A DNA stretch of 64,000 nucleotides from the NCBI RefSeq assembly GCF_001302265.1, contig NZ_LHQM01000007.1, positions 1 to 64,000 of the forward strand, given 5' to 3'. Below are positions 7,769 to 18,172 of the stretch, in pieces. Under the pieces are notes generated by a model. The model was not told the origin of the DNA and searched no databases. It was given only the letters and a program-made list of their open reading frames with translations. Origin of the DNA: Streptococcus phocae. Its GTDB lineage: Bacteria; Bacillota; Bacilli; Lactobacillales; Streptococcaceae. Positions within the stretch are counted from its first letter, which is position 1, and each line of letters begins with the position of its first letter. Both the position numbers and the translations under genes were made by a program.

Positions 7769-9718
7769 TTAAAAAACTGTGTTTTCTTCTAGTGTGAAGG
7801 TGACGTTATCTTCAATCCACTGGCGACGTGGGGCAGCTTTATCTCCCATAAGAACAGACACGCGCCGCTCTGCTCTTGCTAAATCATCAATGGTTACACG
7901 AATTAAGGTTCTTGTTTCCGGATTCATAGTGGTTTCCCAGAGCTGATCCGCGTTCATCTCACCAAGTCCTTTATAGCGTTGTAACATAGCCGTTTTACCA
8001 TATTCTTTACGCAGTTCTTCTAACTCACCATCCGTCCACGCATAGGAGATTTTTTCTGATTTTCCTTTGCCTTTTGACATCTTGTATAAAGGTGGCAAAG
8101 CAATGTAAACATGCCCCTTATCAACTAACGGTCTCATGTAGCGGTAAAAGAAGGTTAGTAGCAGGGTTTGAATGTGCGCTCCGTCGGTATCTGCATCGGT
8201 CATGATAATCACTTTGTCATAATTAATGTCGTCAATGTTGAAATCAGCCCCTACACCCGCACCTATGGTGTAGACCATCGTGTTGATTTCTTCATTTTTC
8301 AAAATATCCGCCATCTTTGCTTTTTCAGTGTTAAGAACTTTGCCTCGTAATGGCAAGATGGCTTGGAATTTACGGTCACGTCCCTGTTTGGCAGATCCTC
8401 CGGCTGAATCTCCTTCGACTAAGTATAGCTCATTCTTTTTAGGATTTTTGGATTGAGCTGGAGTTAGTTTTCCTGAAAGGAGTCCTTTATCTTTTTTGTT
8501 TTTCTTACCATTTCGAGAGTCATCTCTAGCTTTTCGGGCAGCTTCTCGGGCATCTCTAGCTTTAATGGCTTTACGAATAAGGTTGGATGCCAGTTCTCCG
8601 TTTTCCAATAAGAAAAAGGTTAATTTCTCAGAAACAATGCTATCGACAATAGGTCTAGCCAAAGGACTTCCTAGTTTGTCTTTGGTCTGTCCTTCAAACT
8701 GCAAATGCTGTTCGGGCACTAAAATAGATAGCACCGCTGACAAACCTTCGCGATAATCCGACCCTTCTAGATTTTTATCTTTTTCTTTTAAGAGATTGGT
8801 CTTTCTAGCATAGTCATTCATGGCTTTGGTAATGGCTGATTTCAACCCTGTTTCGTGACTACCGCCATCTTTTGTTCTGACATTATTCACAAAAGATAAA
8901 ATATTGTCTGAAAAACCATCATTATACTGCATGGCCACTTCGACTTGAAAATCTTGGTCTTGACCTTCAAAATAGATGACCGGTGTCAAGGTGTCCTTGT
9001 CTTCGTTTAAGTAAGCCACGAAATCTTGAACCCCATTTTCATAATGAAATTCCTCAACAACTGGGTGTTCTCCACGCAAATCGGTCAAGGTCATTTTGAC
9101 ATTTTTCAATAGAAAAGCAGATTCTTTTAAGCGTTCTGCAATCGTGTTAAATTTGAAATCTGTCGTTGAAAAAATTCCCTTATCAGGCATAAAGGTCACT
9201 ACTGTACCAGATTTTGATTTGGGTGCAGTACCAATTTTTTTGAGTGTTGTCGCAGGTTTACCACCATTTTCAAAGCGTTGTTTATAAACAGCACCATCTC
9301 TAGTGATTTCTACCTCAAGCCAAGACGACAAGGCATTTACCACTGAAGAACCTACGCCATGTAGACCTCCTGAGGTTTTGTATCCACCTTGTCCAAACTT
9401 TCCACCCGCATGCAAAATGGTAAAAATCACTTGAACTGTTGGAATGCCCATGGCGTGTTGTCCTGTGGGCATTCCTCGTCCACTATCTGAGATGCTGGCA
9501 GAGCCATCTTTATTAATGACTACTGCAATCTCGTCACCAAATCCCGAGAGCGCCTCATCGACAGCATTGTCGACAATTTCCCAAATCAAATGGTGAAGTC
9601 CTGTTCCGTCTGTTGAGCCGATATACATACCCGGTCTTTTTCGAACCGCATCCAAGCCTTCTAATACTTGAATGGCATCATCATTGTAATTTGTTATTGT
9701 TATTTCTTTTTTAGCCAA
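7769..9718 (-). CDS. parE: DNA topoisomerase IV subunit B
   Basis: ParE is the ATPase subunit of topoisomerase IV and partners ParC. The 649-residue product has a GHKL ATP-binding domain ([36 protein letters not shown]), a transducer domain, then the TOPRIM domain with [15 protein letters not shown] and the metal motif [11 protein letters not shown]. The start codon is TTG (9716-9718), fixed by a strong GGAGGTC six bases upstream and by the conserved N terminus. It heads the unit parE - unknown gene - parC and is divergent from plsY. Confidence 0.97.
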   Translation of the reverse strand: MAKKEITITNYNDDAIQVLEGLDAVRKRPGMYIGSTDGTGLHHLIWEIVDNAVDEALSGFGDEIAVVINKDGSASISDSGRGMPTGQHAMGIPTVQVIFTILHAGGKFGQGGYKTSGGLHGVGSSVVNALSSWLEVEITRDGAVYKQRFENGGKPATTLKKIGTAPKSKSGTVVTFMPDKGIFSTTDFKFNTIAERLKESAFLLKNVKMTLTDLRGEHPVVEEFHYENGVQDFVAYLNEDKDTLTPVIYFEGQDQDFQVEVAMQYNDGFSDNILSFVNNVRTKDGGSHETGLKSAITKAMNDYARKTNLLKEKDKNLEGSDYREGLSAVLSILVPEQHLQFEGQTKDKLGSPLARPIVDSIVSEKLTFFLLENGELASNLIRKAIKARDAREAARKARDDSRNGKKNKKDKGLLSGKLTPAQSKNPKKNELYLVEGDSAGGSAKQGRDRKFQAILPLRGKVLNTEKAKMADILKNEEINTMVYTIGAGVGADFNIDDINYDKVIIMTDADTDGAHIQTLLLTFFYRYMRPLVDKGHVYIALPPLYKMSKGKGKSEKISYAWTDGELEELRKEYGKTAMLQRYKGLGEMNADQLWETTMNPETRTLIRVTIDDLARAERRVSVLMGDKAAPRRQWIEDNVTFTLEENTVF

Positions 9719-9748
9719 AATTGACCTCCAGACATTTTCATCTTTTTT

Positions 9749-9777
9749 ATCTTACAAGTTTTTAGAGAATTTTGCAA
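9749..9777 (-). promoter_or_regulatory. Promoter of parE
   Basis: TTGCAA (9772-9777), a 17-nt spacer and TAAGAT (9749-9754) lie 31 nt upstream of the TTG start. Confidence 0.55.
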
Positions 9778-9835
9778 AGCAATTTGCGATTTTTTCTCAA
9801 TTCTTTTCAATCAGTAGGTTGTCATTATATGATTA

Positions 9836-9844
9836 TGGTATAAT
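9836..9844 (+). promoter_or_regulatory. Extended -10 promoter of plsY (leaderless arrangement)
   Basis: TGG directly precedes TATAAT (9839-9844). The plsY ATG begins at 9852, only 7 nt further on, where transcription would start. No good -35 at standard spacing is visible; TTGTCA lies only 14 nt upstream. Confidence 0.6.
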
Positions 9845-9851
9845 ATTGAAT

Positions 9852-10493
9852 ATGAAATTGATATTATTACTAACCATTGCTTACTTGCTAGGTTCCATTC
9901 CCACAGGTTTGTGGATTGGCCAATACTGTTACAATATTAACCTCAGACATCACGGATCAGGAAATACTGGAACTACCAACACCTTTCGGATTCTAGGTGT
10001 CAAGGCTGGAATCGTGACACTCCTTATTGACATCCTCAAAGGAACACTTGCGACTGTTTTACCCATGCTTTTAGGGTTCAACGTGGTGTCTCCAATTACT
10101 ATTGGTTTTTTTGCCGTTCTTGGGCATACCTTTCCTATCTTTGCTAAATTCAAAGGCGGCAAGGCTGTGGCTACTAGTGCAGGGGTTTTGCTAGGTTTCG
10201 CCCCACTTTATCTGCTCTTTTTAGCGCTTGTTTTCCTTTTGGTTTTATACCTCTTTAGCATGATTTCCTTAGCTAGCGTGGCTTCGGCCCTTGTTGCTGT
10301 CATAAGCGTTTTAATCTTTCCTGCCTTTGGCTTTTTACTGCCTCACTATCATTTGTTATTAACGGTTACGATTATGCTACTTGCGGCTATAATTATCGTT
10401 CGTCACCGAGAAAATATTGAGCGCATCAAACACAAGGAAGAAAATTTAGTCCCTTGGGGATTAAACCTCAGCAATCAAACCACTAAAAAATAA
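9852..10493 (+). CDS. plsY: Acyl-phosphate:glycerol-3-phosphate acyltransferase
   Basis: PlsY is an integral membrane enzyme that transfers an acyl group from acyl-phosphate to glycerol 3-phosphate, the first step of phospholipid synthesis in Firmicutes. The 213-residue product has about five membrane spans. It shows the three conserved motifs: GSIPTG near residue 17, [15 protein letters not shown] near 37, and [21 protein letters not shown] near 90. ATG 9852 is used because the first membrane span and GSIPTG follow it directly. No Shine-Dalgarno is present and the -10 box is 7 nt away, so the mRNA is probably leaderless. It is convergent with pyrC. Confidence 0.95.
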   Translation: MKLILLLTIAYLLGSIPTGLWIGQYCYNINLRHHGSGNTGTTNTFRILGVKAGIVTLLIDILKGTLATVLPMLLGFNVVSPITIGFFAVLGHTFPIFAKFKGGKAVATSAGVLLGFAPLYLLFLALVFLLVLYLFSMISLASVASALVAVISVLIFPAFGFLLPHYHLLLTVTIMLLAAIIIVRHRENIERIKHKEENLVPWGLNLSNQTTKK

Positions 10494-10523
10494 GACTGGC
10501 ATAACTGTCCAGTCTTATTTTTT
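10485..10523. terminator. Bidirectional terminator between plsY and pyrC
   Basis: An 11-bp stem (AATAAGACTGG with CCAGTCTTATT) is flanked by an A-run and a T-run. It overlaps the plsY stop codon and touches the pyrC stop, serving both convergent genes. Confidence 0.88.
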
Positions 10524-11790
10524 AACCTTCATAGACGATTTCACCCTTAGCGATGGTGTATTTGACAACTCCTTTTAAGGTCTCACCGATAAATGGTGAA
10601 TTGCTAGCTTTTGAAGAAAAAGCTTCTGAAACCACTCTGTCTTCCTGATCAGCAAAAACAACCATATCCGCAGGGCCTTCTTCGGCTAGGTACCCAGCCT
10701 CAAACGAATACAAGGACGCAGGGTTGATGGTCATTTTTTCAAGAAGTGACATCAAGCTAAGATGACCAGGCTCCACAAGGTTGGTTAGCCCTAGGGAAAG
10801 AGAGGTCTCAAGTCCCGTCATCCCTGATGGGGCCTGAGTGAGATCAGAGACGTTTTTTTCATCTTTGTGGTGAGGGGCGTGATCCGTTGCAATGACAGAA
10901 ATCACTCCTGAAGCTAAGCCCTCAATCATGGCTAAGCGATCTTTTTCGGTACGCAGTGGAGGATTCATTTTGGCATTTGCCCCTGCCAGCAACAAGAGGT
11001 CTTCTGTTTTTGAAAAATGCTGAGGAGAAACCTCTGCAGTTATTTTAGCTCCTAGGCCTTGGGCAAAGGCAACCACTTGGACGGATTCGGCTTTGGAGAG
11101 GTGCTGAATGTGCACATGAGCTTGTCTGTCATACGCAATCATCACATCTCTAGCAATCATACTATATTCAGCCACTCCTGTCGCGCCACAAAAATGAAAG
11201 TGGTCCTGAGCAATCTGCTCGTTAATTCCTAAAACACCATTTAAATCAGGGTCCTCCTCGTGTAAGGAGATAAAGGTATTGTTTGCAACTGCTAGGTCAC
11301 AAGCTTTTTTAAGCACTTTAGCACTTTGTAAAGGGATGCCATCATCAGAAAAGCTTACCGCACCGGCTTCTAATAATGCTTTGAAGTCAGTCAATTCTGT
11401 ACCATTAAAGTTAGTGGTCACACTGGCATTGGTGTAAACATTTATCTTTTCTTTGGCTGCACTTGCTAAAACTTCTTTTAGGGTCTCAACATCTGAAATA
11501 ACAGGACTCGTGTTAGCCATCATAACAACAGTCGTCACTCCTCCTGCTGCCGCTGCCAATGCGCCTGTATGAATATCTTCTTTGTGCGTCTGACCCGGCT
11601 CTCTAAAATGAACATGGATATCAACAAGACCCGGAGCGACAACAAGACCTGTCGCATCAATAACTTGAGCGCCATCAGCGTCAATGTTTGGAGCTATTTT
11701 TAGGATTTTACCATCTGATACTAAAACATCAGCAACCTGATCCATTTGCGTTTTGGGATCCATGACACGACCATTTTTAATTAATAACAT
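10522..11790 (-). CDS. pyrC: Dihydroorotase
   Basis: Dihydroorotase (EC 3.5.2.3) cyclises N-carbamoyl-aspartate to dihydroorotate in de novo pyrimidine synthesis. The 422-residue type I enzyme starts [12 protein letters not shown], with AGGAG 5 nt before the ATG at 11790; a reading 7 codons longer is less likely. Metal-binding motifs are [16 protein letters not shown] (HxH), histidines in ISLHEEDP and VHIQHLSK, and the catalytic aspartate in [12 protein letters not shown]. It follows ung by 24 nt on the same strand and is probably cotranscribed. No PyrR-type leader was recognised. Confidence 0.95.
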   Translation of the reverse strand: MLLIKNGRVMDPKTQMDQVADVLVSDGKILKIAPNIDADGAQVIDATGLVVAPGLVDIHVHFREPGQTHKEDIHTGALAAAAGGVTTVVMMANTSPVISDVETLKEVLASAAKEKINVYTNASVTTNFNGTELTDFKALLEAGAVSFSDDGIPLQSAKVLKKACDLAVANNTFISLHEEDPDLNGVLGINEQIAQDHFHFCGATGVAEYSMIARDVMIAYDRQAHVHIQHLSKAESVQVVAFAQGLGAKITAEVSPQHFSKTEDLLLLAGANAKMNPPLRTEKDRLAMIEGLASGVISVIATDHAPHHKDEKNVSDLTQAPSGMTGLETSLSLGLTNLVEPGHLSLMSLLEKMTINPASLYSFEAGYLAEEGPADMVVFADQEDRVVSEAFSSKASNSPFIGETLKGVVKYTIAKGEIVYEG

Positions 11791-11814
11791 GACTTCTCCT
11801 TTATGTTTCATACC

Positions 11815-12468
11815 TTAGCTGAGCCAATCAATTGGCGCCATCCCTTCTTGGATTAATAGGGCATTAGTTCGTGAAAATGGCTTGCTCCCAAAAAATCCTC
11901 GGTAAGATGATAATGGACTTGGGTGTGGGCTTTCAATAATGTGGTGATGAGATTTTGTAATGAGAGCCTTTTTCTTTCTGGCATAGGCTCCCCATAAAAT
12001 AAACACGACAGGGCTTTCCTTGGCGTTTAAGGCCTTGATCACAGCATCGGTGAACGGTTCCCAAATCAATCCGGCATGCCCGTTAGCTTTACCAGCAGGG
12101 ACTGTCAGACAAGCATTTAAGAGCAAAACCCCCTGATTGGCCCAACTGCTTAGATCATGGTGCTGTCGTTGTCCGATATCATCTGCTAATTCTTTTAAAA
12201 TATTTTGCAACGATGGCGGAGCCGGTATCTCCTCAGGCACTGAAAAAGATAATCCTTGTGCTTGGTTTGGACCATGATACGGGTCCTGTCCTAATATTAG
12301 AACCTTGGTGTCTTCTAAGGAAGTAGCCTTTAGCGCGTTAAATACTTTTTCTTTTGGAGGATAAACCACTCCTGAGGCATAAACATCCGTCAAAAAATGA
12401 TTAATCTGATTATAGTAATGGGGTGGCAAAAATTGTTTGATGGTGTCGTGCCAGGTCGAATGTGTCAT
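11815..12468 (-). CDS. ung: Uracil-DNA glycosylase
   Basis: Ung removes uracil from DNA to start base-excision repair. The 217-residue family 1 enzyme carries the water-activating motif [18 protein letters not shown] (near residue 60), the uracil-binding LLLNACLTV segment, and the DNA-intercalation motif [13 protein letters not shown] near the C terminus. The Shine-Dalgarno is AAAGGA. It lies directly upstream of pyrC. Confidence 0.97.
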   Translation of the reverse strand: MTHSTWHDTIKQFLPPHYYNQINHFLTDVYASGVVYPPKEKVFNALKATSLEDTKVLILGQDPYHGPNQAQGLSFSVPEEIPAPPSLQNILKELADDIGQRQHHDLSSWANQGVLLLNACLTVPAGKANGHAGLIWEPFTDAVIKALNAKESPVVFILWGAYARKKKALITKSHHHIIESPHPSPLSSYRGFFGSKPFSRTNALLIQEGMAPIDWLS

Positions 12469-12608
12469 GGTGTTCCTTTCTATCGCAATACCAGCAATCC
12501 TGTCAATAATAGAGCTCTTTATCTACATAGTTTATCATATTTCATCTCTAAAAACTGACAAAACCATCATATTTTATGTCATTATTCGGATAAAGGCATT
12601 GTAAATCA

Positions 12609-12640
12609 CAAAAAGGCTAGCGCAAATCGCTAGCCCTTTT
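12609..12640 (-). terminator. Terminator of the ClC channel gene
   Basis: An 8-bp GC-rich stem (GGCTAGCG with CGCTAGCC) has an A-run on one side and a T-run on the other, so it can work on the minus strand. It lies about 40 nt after the ClC stop. Confidence 0.75.
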
Positions 12641-12678
12641 TCTTTTTTATTCTTCGTTGATTCTTAAAAATAATAATC

Positions 12679-14211
12679 CTACATCAAAACCTCTCTAACA
12701 AGACCTGTATCGGCCTCGTTAACCACTAGGAAAATGGTTGCTCCTGATTGCAACATCGTATTTCCTGAAACAACCTGTGATTTTTTGTGATGTATTTGAG
12801 TGGTAATCAAGACATTCTTCGGTAATTTCAAATCACGAACATATTGTCCGGCGATTTTTTCACTCACTGGTAGTTCAATCAAAGTAGGCTCTACCAAATC
12901 TGTAGGATGCTCAATTTCCATTTTTTCCAACATGGCTTCATAGATGGGTTGACCATTTAGCAAATCCATAATCAGATAAGCAACAAATGCAACAACACCA
13001 ATAGCCATCAAGGGTTTCAAGTCACCAACCATTTCAGTCACAAGAATCATTCCCGTCAAAGGGGCTTTAGAAATCGCTGCAAAATAACCTGCCATGCCTA
13101 ATACTAAGAACAGCGGAATAAATTTGCTTTCCAAAAATCCTAACTGATGAAATAATAGTCCAAAGCTAGAACCTGCCAAGGCACCCAAGGTTAAGATGGG
13201 AAGAAAAATGCCGCCTGGTAAGCCACTACCATAACTAAACATGCTCACAATGAATCGAATCACAAAAAATAGAATGATTGTCATCAATGGCAAAGGGTGC
13301 TCTGATAAAGAGACAATCAACTCATGCCCTCCGCCTAGCAAATGAGGCAAGTAATAGCCGACTGGTAAAATAATAAGAACAGTAATAATGCCATAAAAGT
13401 GAGAAGGCAGATGAATGTGTTTGCCAAGAAAATCATACACTTTATGAAAATCTAAGATAACCCACTCATACAGGTAGCCTAAAGCACCTAAAAGAACTCC
13501 TAAAATCAATAACATCCAGTACTGATGCAAGCCAAGAAAAGGAATTTCTTTTGGCATGGCTAAAATTGGTCTCAAACCAAAAATGTACAGCGAGATAAAA
13601 TTAGCTACTAAGCTTGCCACCAAAGCAGTGATCCACACCAAACGTGAAAAATGGTGATAGATTTCTTCAACGACAAATAGCAACCCCGCGATTGGAGCAT
13701 TGAAAGCTGCGGATAAGCCTGCGGCTGCACCACTAGCTATCAAAACTCTCTTTTCAAGATGACTGGCATTAAGATATTTGGCTAGACCTTTTGCTGACAT
13801 GGCACCCAGTTGAATGGACGGACCTTCTCTTCCTAGCATGAATCCCATTGAAATCGCAATGGTTCCTCCTAAGAATTTTTTCCAAAGAACACTCCACCAA
13901 TTTGGAGATACCAGCCCTTTTAATTCTCCCTCGAGGTGTGGAATGCCTGAACCTTTAATGTCAGGGTCTGATTTGACTAATAGCCCGACAACAATTACAG
14001 CGACTAGGCTCAAGCAGGCTATAGGAATAAGCAACCACGGATTTTCGTGGGCTTTGTGGTAATAGGAAACGACAAAACTTGCCAAAATTTCAATAAACAA
14101 GCGAAAGACGCTAACTACAACACCTGTGATAACACCAACTAAAATACCTCTCCAAACAAAGGCTGTGATTGAATGATTTGAAAAGGTAAATTCATTTTTA
14201 TGATTTTCCAT
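12679..14211 (-). CDS. ClC-type chloride channel or H+/Cl- antiporter with C-terminal TrkA-C domain
   Basis: This is a membrane protein of 510 residues. The ClC core carries the three chloride-filter signatures GSGIPHLEGEL (about residue 83), GREGPSIQLGA (about 124) and GSGLPGGIFLP (about 329). The gating glutamate in GREGP is kept, which in family members indicates proton-coupled exchange. After the channel core (to about 420) there is a cytosolic TrkA-C/RCK-C-like domain (LPKNVLITTQIHHKKSQVVSGNTMLQ). It is a single gene unit. A fluoride-exporting role is less likely, since those clades lack the classical filter. Confidence 0.9.
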   Translation of the reverse strand: MENHKNEFTFSNHSITAFVWRGILVGVITGVVVSVFRLFIEILASFVVSYYHKAHENPWLLIPIACLSLVAVIVVGLLVKSDPDIKGSGIPHLEGELKGLVSPNWWSVLWKKFLGGTIAISMGFMLGREGPSIQLGAMSAKGLAKYLNASHLEKRVLIASGAAAGLSAAFNAPIAGLLFVVEEIYHHFSRLVWITALVASLVANFISLYIFGLRPILAMPKEIPFLGLHQYWMLLILGVLLGALGYLYEWVILDFHKVYDFLGKHIHLPSHFYGIITVLIILPVGYYLPHLLGGGHELIVSLSEHPLPLMTIILFFVIRFIVSMFSYGSGLPGGIFLPILTLGALAGSSFGLLFHQLGFLESKFIPLFLVLGMAGYFAAISKAPLTGMILVTEMVGDLKPLMAIGVVAFVAYLIMDLLNGQPIYEAMLEKMEIEHPTDLVEPTLIELPVSEKIAGQYVRDLKLPKNVLITTQIHHKKSQVVSGNTMLQSGATIFLVVNEADTGLVREVLM

Positions 14212-14311
14212 TTTTCCTCTCTTTCGTTTCGATAAGTTACTCTTATTGTATCAAAGATAAGCCTAAGATACTAGTGATTTTAAAAGGCTTTCACTAGCCA
14301 CTAGTAGCCAA

Positions 14312-14349
14312 CAAAAAAAAGGCGAAGCTTGAAAAGTCTTCTGCCCTTT
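14312..14349 (-). terminator. Probable terminator of murB-potABCD
   Basis: On the minus strand an imperfect stem (GGCAGAAG with CTTCGCC) is followed by eight T residues, just after the potD stop. Confidence 0.6.
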
Positions 14350-14357
14350 TGAACTGC

Positions 14358-15431
14358 TTATTTGCGATACATCTTGAATTGCAAGTACAAATCATTGTAA
14401 ATGCCAAGCCATTTAGGACCAAGGTTGTCATAAACTTCTAATTTTTTGATGATGTCATCTGTTGGGTAAAAGGCAGGATCGCCTTTTACGTCATCTGGTA
14501 ACAATTCCTTGGCTTTTTTATTTGGCGTTGCATAGCCGATATACTCTGCATTTTGTGCAGCATTTTCTGGTTCGTTAATAAAATTCAAAAAAGCATAAGC
14601 TTCTTTTTCATGTTTCATGGTTTTAGGCAGAACAAGGTTGTCAAACCAAAGGTTAGAACCCTCAGAAGGGACAACGTAGTGCAAGTGCTCGTTATTGTCA
14701 AGCATTTCGCTGGCTTCTCCTGAAAACGTCACGCCAATAGCAGCATCGCCTTGAATCATATAACCCTTCATCTCATCAGCAACAATAGCTTTTACATTGC
14801 CTGTTAAGCCTTGGAGTTTCTTTTCAGCTGCTTCTAATTTCTCTTGGTTTTTAGCGTTAACACTGTGTCCTAAAGTTGTCAAACCAATACCCAACACCTC
14901 ACGGGCTCCATCAAAAAGCATAATGCTGTTTTTATACTCTGGACGCCACAGGTCATCCCAGTGCATCGGAGCTTTATCTACGAGTTGATCGTTATACACG
15001 ATACCTACCGTGCCCCAAAAATATGGAATTGAGTAATCATTGTTTGGGTCAAAACTTTTGTATAAAAATTTGCTATCAATATTTTCCATACCCACTAGTT
15101 TTGATTTGTCTAATTTAACGAGTAAATCTTCCTTAATCATCTTGTCGATTATGTAATCACTGGGTACTGCGATGTCGTATGTTGTTCCGCCTTGTTCGAT
15201 TTTAGTATACATGGCTTCGTTAGAATCAAAGGTCTCATACTGAACCTCAATGCCCGTTTGTTTAGTAAACTTTTTGATTAAGGCAGGATCAATATAATCT
15301 CCCCAGTTATAAATAACAAGCTTGTCTGATTGACTGGCAGAGCCTGATTTTTGTTGCAAGATAAAAGATAGCGCTGACAAAATCACAATAACGCCTAAGA
15401 CCCCTGCTAAAAACGAATATAATTTACGCAT
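14358..15431 (-). CDS. potD: Spermidine/putrescine ABC transporter substrate-binding protein
   Basis: PotD is the extracytoplasmic receptor for polyamine import by PotABC. The 357-residue product has an N-terminal hydrophobic anchor (about residues 5-26) with no lipobox cysteine, so it is tethered by an uncleaved signal anchor or released, not lipidated. The mature part begins with the family pattern LVIYNWGDYIDPALIKKF. YDIAVPSDYIIDKM and the ligand-binding acidic residues typical of PotD follow. It overlaps potC by 8 nt as the last gene of murB-potABCD. Confidence 0.95.
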   Translation of the reverse strand: MRKLYSFLAGVLGVIVILSALSFILQQKSGSASQSDKLVIYNWGDYIDPALIKKFTKQTGIEVQYETFDSNEAMYTKIEQGGTTYDIAVPSDYIIDKMIKEDLLVKLDKSKLVGMENIDSKFLYKSFDPNNDYSIPYFWGTVGIVYNDQLVDKAPMHWDDLWRPEYKNSIMLFDGAREVLGIGLTTLGHSVNAKNQEKLEAAEKKLQGLTGNVKAIVADEMKGYMIQGDAAIGVTFSGEASEMLDNNEHLHYVVPSEGSNLWFDNLVLPKTMKHEKEAYAFLNFINEPENAAQNAEYIGYATPNKKAKELLPDDVKGDPAFYPTDDIIKKLEVYDNLGPKWLGIYNDLYLQFKMYRK

Positions 15432-16200
15432 GTTGGTCCTCCTTGTCTTGTGAAATGTAATAATAGCCGATTACGAGTAGTACTGAGAACAAGAAAACAA
15501 TGGTCGATATGGCATTGATTTCTAGTGAGATTCCTTGTCTAGCACGAGAGTAAATCTCAACAGATAAGGTAGTAAAGCCATTTCCAGTCAAGAAAAAGGT
15601 CACTGCAAAGTCATCTAACGAATAAGTAAACGCCATAAAGTAACCAGCAATAATCCCTGGTGTCAAATAAGGCAACATGACTTCTTTTAGCATTTGAGTG
15701 TGGTTAGCACCCAAGTCATAGGCAGCATTAACCATGTCCTGATTCATTTCTTTTAATCGTGGCAATACCATTAAAACGACAATAGGAATAGAAAAAGCAA
15801 TATGACTAAGCAACACTGATAACATGCCTAATTGAAACTTTAAAGACGTGAACAAGATTAAAAACGATGCACCAATCATGACATCTGGAGATACCATGAG
15901 GACATTATTGGTTGATAAAATAGCGTTTTGATACTTGGTTTTCGTCTGATGGATAAAAATCGCACCAAAAGTTCCAATAACCGTTGCGATAAGAGCACTC
16001 GTAAAGGCTAAGATAAAAGTTTGCAACAAAATGGTCATCAAACGCGTGTCTTCAAGCATGGTTTGGTAGTGCTCAAAAGTAAAGCCTGTGAAACCATTCA
16101 TATCTCCACCCTTGTTAAAAGAGTAAAAAATGAGGTAAAAAATAGGCAAATACAAGAGAATAAAAATCCCTGCTAGGTAAAGATTGGCAAATTTTTTCAT
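15424..16200 (-). CDS. potC: Spermidine/putrescine ABC transporter permease
   Basis: This inner-membrane permease of 258 residues pairs with PotB. Six membrane spans are evident. The EAA loop that contacts the ATPase is in NAAYDLGANHTQMLKEVMLPYLTPGI (middle third). ATGA overlaps the potB stop, indicating translational coupling. Confidence 0.95.
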   Translation of the reverse strand: MKKFANLYLAGIFILLYLPIFYLIFYSFNKGGDMNGFTGFTFEHYQTMLEDTRLMTILLQTFILAFTSALIATVIGTFGAIFIHQTKTKYQNAILSTNNVLMVSPDVMIGASFLILFTSLKFQLGMLSVLLSHIAFSIPIVVLMVLPRLKEMNQDMVNAAYDLGANHTQMLKEVMLPYLTPGIIAGYFMAFTYSLDDFAVTFFLTGNGFTTLSVEIYSRARQGISLEINAISTIVFLFSVLLVIGYYYISQDKEDQHA

Positions 16201-16991
16201 TTACGTCTCTCCTTTGTTAGCCACATAATAGCAACCATCGCTAAGATTAAGACAACACCAATGGTTGCCCCCATCCCTTTGTTTTGAGTGGTCAAAAAAT
16301 GCTGTTCAATGGCTGTTCCGAGTGTAATCACTCGGTTACCGCCAATCAGACGAGTCAACATAAATAAACTCAAACTTGGTATGAAAACTGACTGCACGCC
16401 TGCTCGGACACCATTTAATGACATGGGTAAAATAACCCGAGAAAATGTTTGTAGCTCATTTGCTCCCAAGTCTCTGCTAGCATTAATGACATTTTGGTCA
16501 ATATCATCTAGTGCATTAAAGATAGGTAAGATCATAAATGGTAATTCAATGTAAGACGCCACAAAAATAAAGGAGAAATCCGTAAACAAAATTTGCTGAG
16601 GGCCTACTCCCATAAAGGTTAAAAAGTGATTAACTCCACCTTGCTGCCCGAAAATCCCCATAAAAGCGTATGCTTTTAAGAGTAGATTGAACCAGGTTGG
16701 TAAAATAATCATCATCAGCCATAATTGCCTGTGCTTTAAGCGGGTTAAAAAGAACGCTGTCGGATAAGAGATGAGCAGAGTCACCAGAGTAATAATACCA
16801 GCGTATAAGATGGAATTAGCACTCATTCTCAGATAGGTCCACGAGCTAAAGAAAGTTTTGTAGTTATCTAGGGTGACCTGACCGTGGATATCAAAAAAAG
16901 AATGATAGAAGAGCAAGGTCACTGGAGTAACCACAAATAAAAAAATCCATAAAAAGTAAGGAACGGTAAAGAGGCTAGACGTTTTCTTCAT
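16197..16991 (-). CDS. potB: Spermidine/putrescine ABC transporter permease
   Basis: This is the first permease of the polyamine importer, 264 residues with six spans. The start [17 protein letters not shown] at 16991 gives the normal length and overlaps the end of potA by 17 nt; a much longer reading into potA has no family support. The EAA loop is [26 protein letters not shown]. Confidence 0.93.
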   Translation of the reverse strand: MKKTSSLFTVPYFLWIFLFVVTPVTLLFYHSFFDIHGQVTLDNYKTFFSSWTYLRMSANSILYAGIITLVTLLISYPTAFFLTRLKHRQLWLMMIILPTWFNLLLKAYAFMGIFGQQGGVNHFLTFMGVGPQQILFTDFSFIFVASYIELPFMILPIFNALDDIDQNVINASRDLGANELQTFSRVILPMSLNGVRAGVQSVFIPSLSLFMLTRLIGGNRVITLGTAIEQHFLTTQNKGMGATIGVVLILAMVAIMWLTKERRK

Positions 16992-18129
16992 TACGCTCCT
17001 CCTCGATGGCATTGATGAGACCAACTTCATGATCTTCCATCTCAACATATTCTTCAATTCGAGCATCAAATTCTTCTTCAGTCTCATTGAGTCGCATGAT
17101 ATGGATATCCTCTGGGGTAAAATCTAAACCAATAACCTCACCTTCGATAGCCTTACGAGTAGAGTGAATCATCCATTCGTTTCCTAATTCATCATAAGCA
17201 ATGATTTCGTAATGAACCCCACGAAACAGTTGTGTGTCTACTTTGACTTGTAATTTTCCTTCTTCTGGTAGAGTAATCTGCAAGTCCTCTGGACGAATGA
17301 CGACTTCAACAGGCTCATTTGGTCTCATCCCACCATCTACCGATTCAAATGTCTTGCCGTTAAATGATACGAGATAGTCTTCAATCATGGTTCCATTGAT
17401 GATGTTTGATTCTCCAATGAAATTAGCGACAAAATGGTTGATTGGTTCATCGTAAATATCAACAGGTGTCCCCGACTGAACAATCTCACCATCGTTCATG
17501 ACAAAAATCCAGTCACTCATTGCTAGCGCTTCTTCTTGGTCGTGAGTCACAAACACAAAGGTTATGCCCAAGCGTTGTTGCAATTCACGCAACTCGTACT
17601 GCATCTCTGTTCTCAGCTTTAAATCTAAAGCTGATAAGGGTTCATCCAAAAGAACCACGCGCGGTTGGTTAATAATGGCGCGTGCAATTGCCACACGTTG
17701 GCGCTGACCACCCGATAACTTTTGAATCGAGCGTTTTTCATAGCCTTCTAATTGAACCATTTTCAAGGCATCTTTAACGCGTTTTGCAATCTCTTTTTTA
17801 TTGACTTTTTTCATTTTTAAAGCAAAAGCAACATTTTCAAACACAGTCATGTGCGGAAAAAGAGCATAGTTTTGAAAAACAGTATGGATGTCTCGTTTGT
17901 TAATTGGCAAATCATTGATTCGCTTGCCATCTAGGTAAATATCACCGCTAGTCGCCTGAATCAACCCCGCCATAATATTTAAAATAGTTGACTTTCCTGA
18001 ACCAGAAGCCCCTAGTAGGGTGTAAAATTTTCCTTCTTCCAATTCAAAGTTAATGTTTTTCAACACATGTGTGTTGCTATCTTCAAATGTCTTTGAGACA
18101 TTGTTAAATGTGATAATCGGCTTAGTCAA
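16975..18129 (-). CDS. potA: Spermidine/putrescine ABC transporter ATP-binding protein
   Basis: PotA is the 384-residue ATPase of the polyamine importer. It has Walker [10 protein letters not shown] (about 38-46), Q-loop [11 protein letters not shown], signature [15 protein letters not shown], Walker [13 protein letters not shown], and a C-terminal TOBE regulatory domain (about 270-350). The start codon is TTG at 18127-18129. The good GGAGGA lies 11 nt upstream, and an ATG that opens a four-codon reading frame sits between them. It follows murB by 43 nt. Confidence 0.95.
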   Translation of the reverse strand: MTKPIITFNNVSKTFEDSNTHVLKNINFELEEGKFYTLLGASGSGKSTILNIMAGLIQATSGDIYLDGKRINDLPINKRDIHTVFQNYALFPHMTVFENVAFALKMKKVNKKEIAKRVKDALKMVQLEGYEKRSIQKLSGGQRQRVAIARAIINQPRVVLLDEPLSALDLKLRTEMQYELRELQQRLGITFVFVTHDQEEALAMSDWIFVMNDGEIVQSGTPVDIYDEPINHFVANFIGESNIINGTMIEDYLVSFNGKTFESVDGGMRPNEPVEVVIRPEDLQITLPEEGKLQVKVDTQLFRGVHYEIIAYDELGNEWMIHSTRKAIEGEVIGLDFTPEDIHIMRLNETEEEFDARIEEYVEMEDHEVGLINAIEEERNEENV

Positions 18130-18136
18130 TTGTCAT
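18122..18136 (-). promoter_or_regulatory. Four-codon minicistron overlapping the potA start
   Basis: GGAGG is spaced ideally for an ATG at 18134-18136, which reads Met-Thr-Ile-Asp-stop. Its stop lies just inside potA, whose TTG start (18127-18129) is in another frame. It may couple or tune potA translation; this is inference. Confidence 0.3.
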
Positions 18137-18172
18137 AAATCCTCCACGGTATTTTCTTTATTAGTAAATCAA

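Noticed and set aside
9819-9851. Upstream TTG start for plsY
   Set aside because: It would place the start codon upstream of its own -10 box and adds 11 residues unrelated to PlsY.
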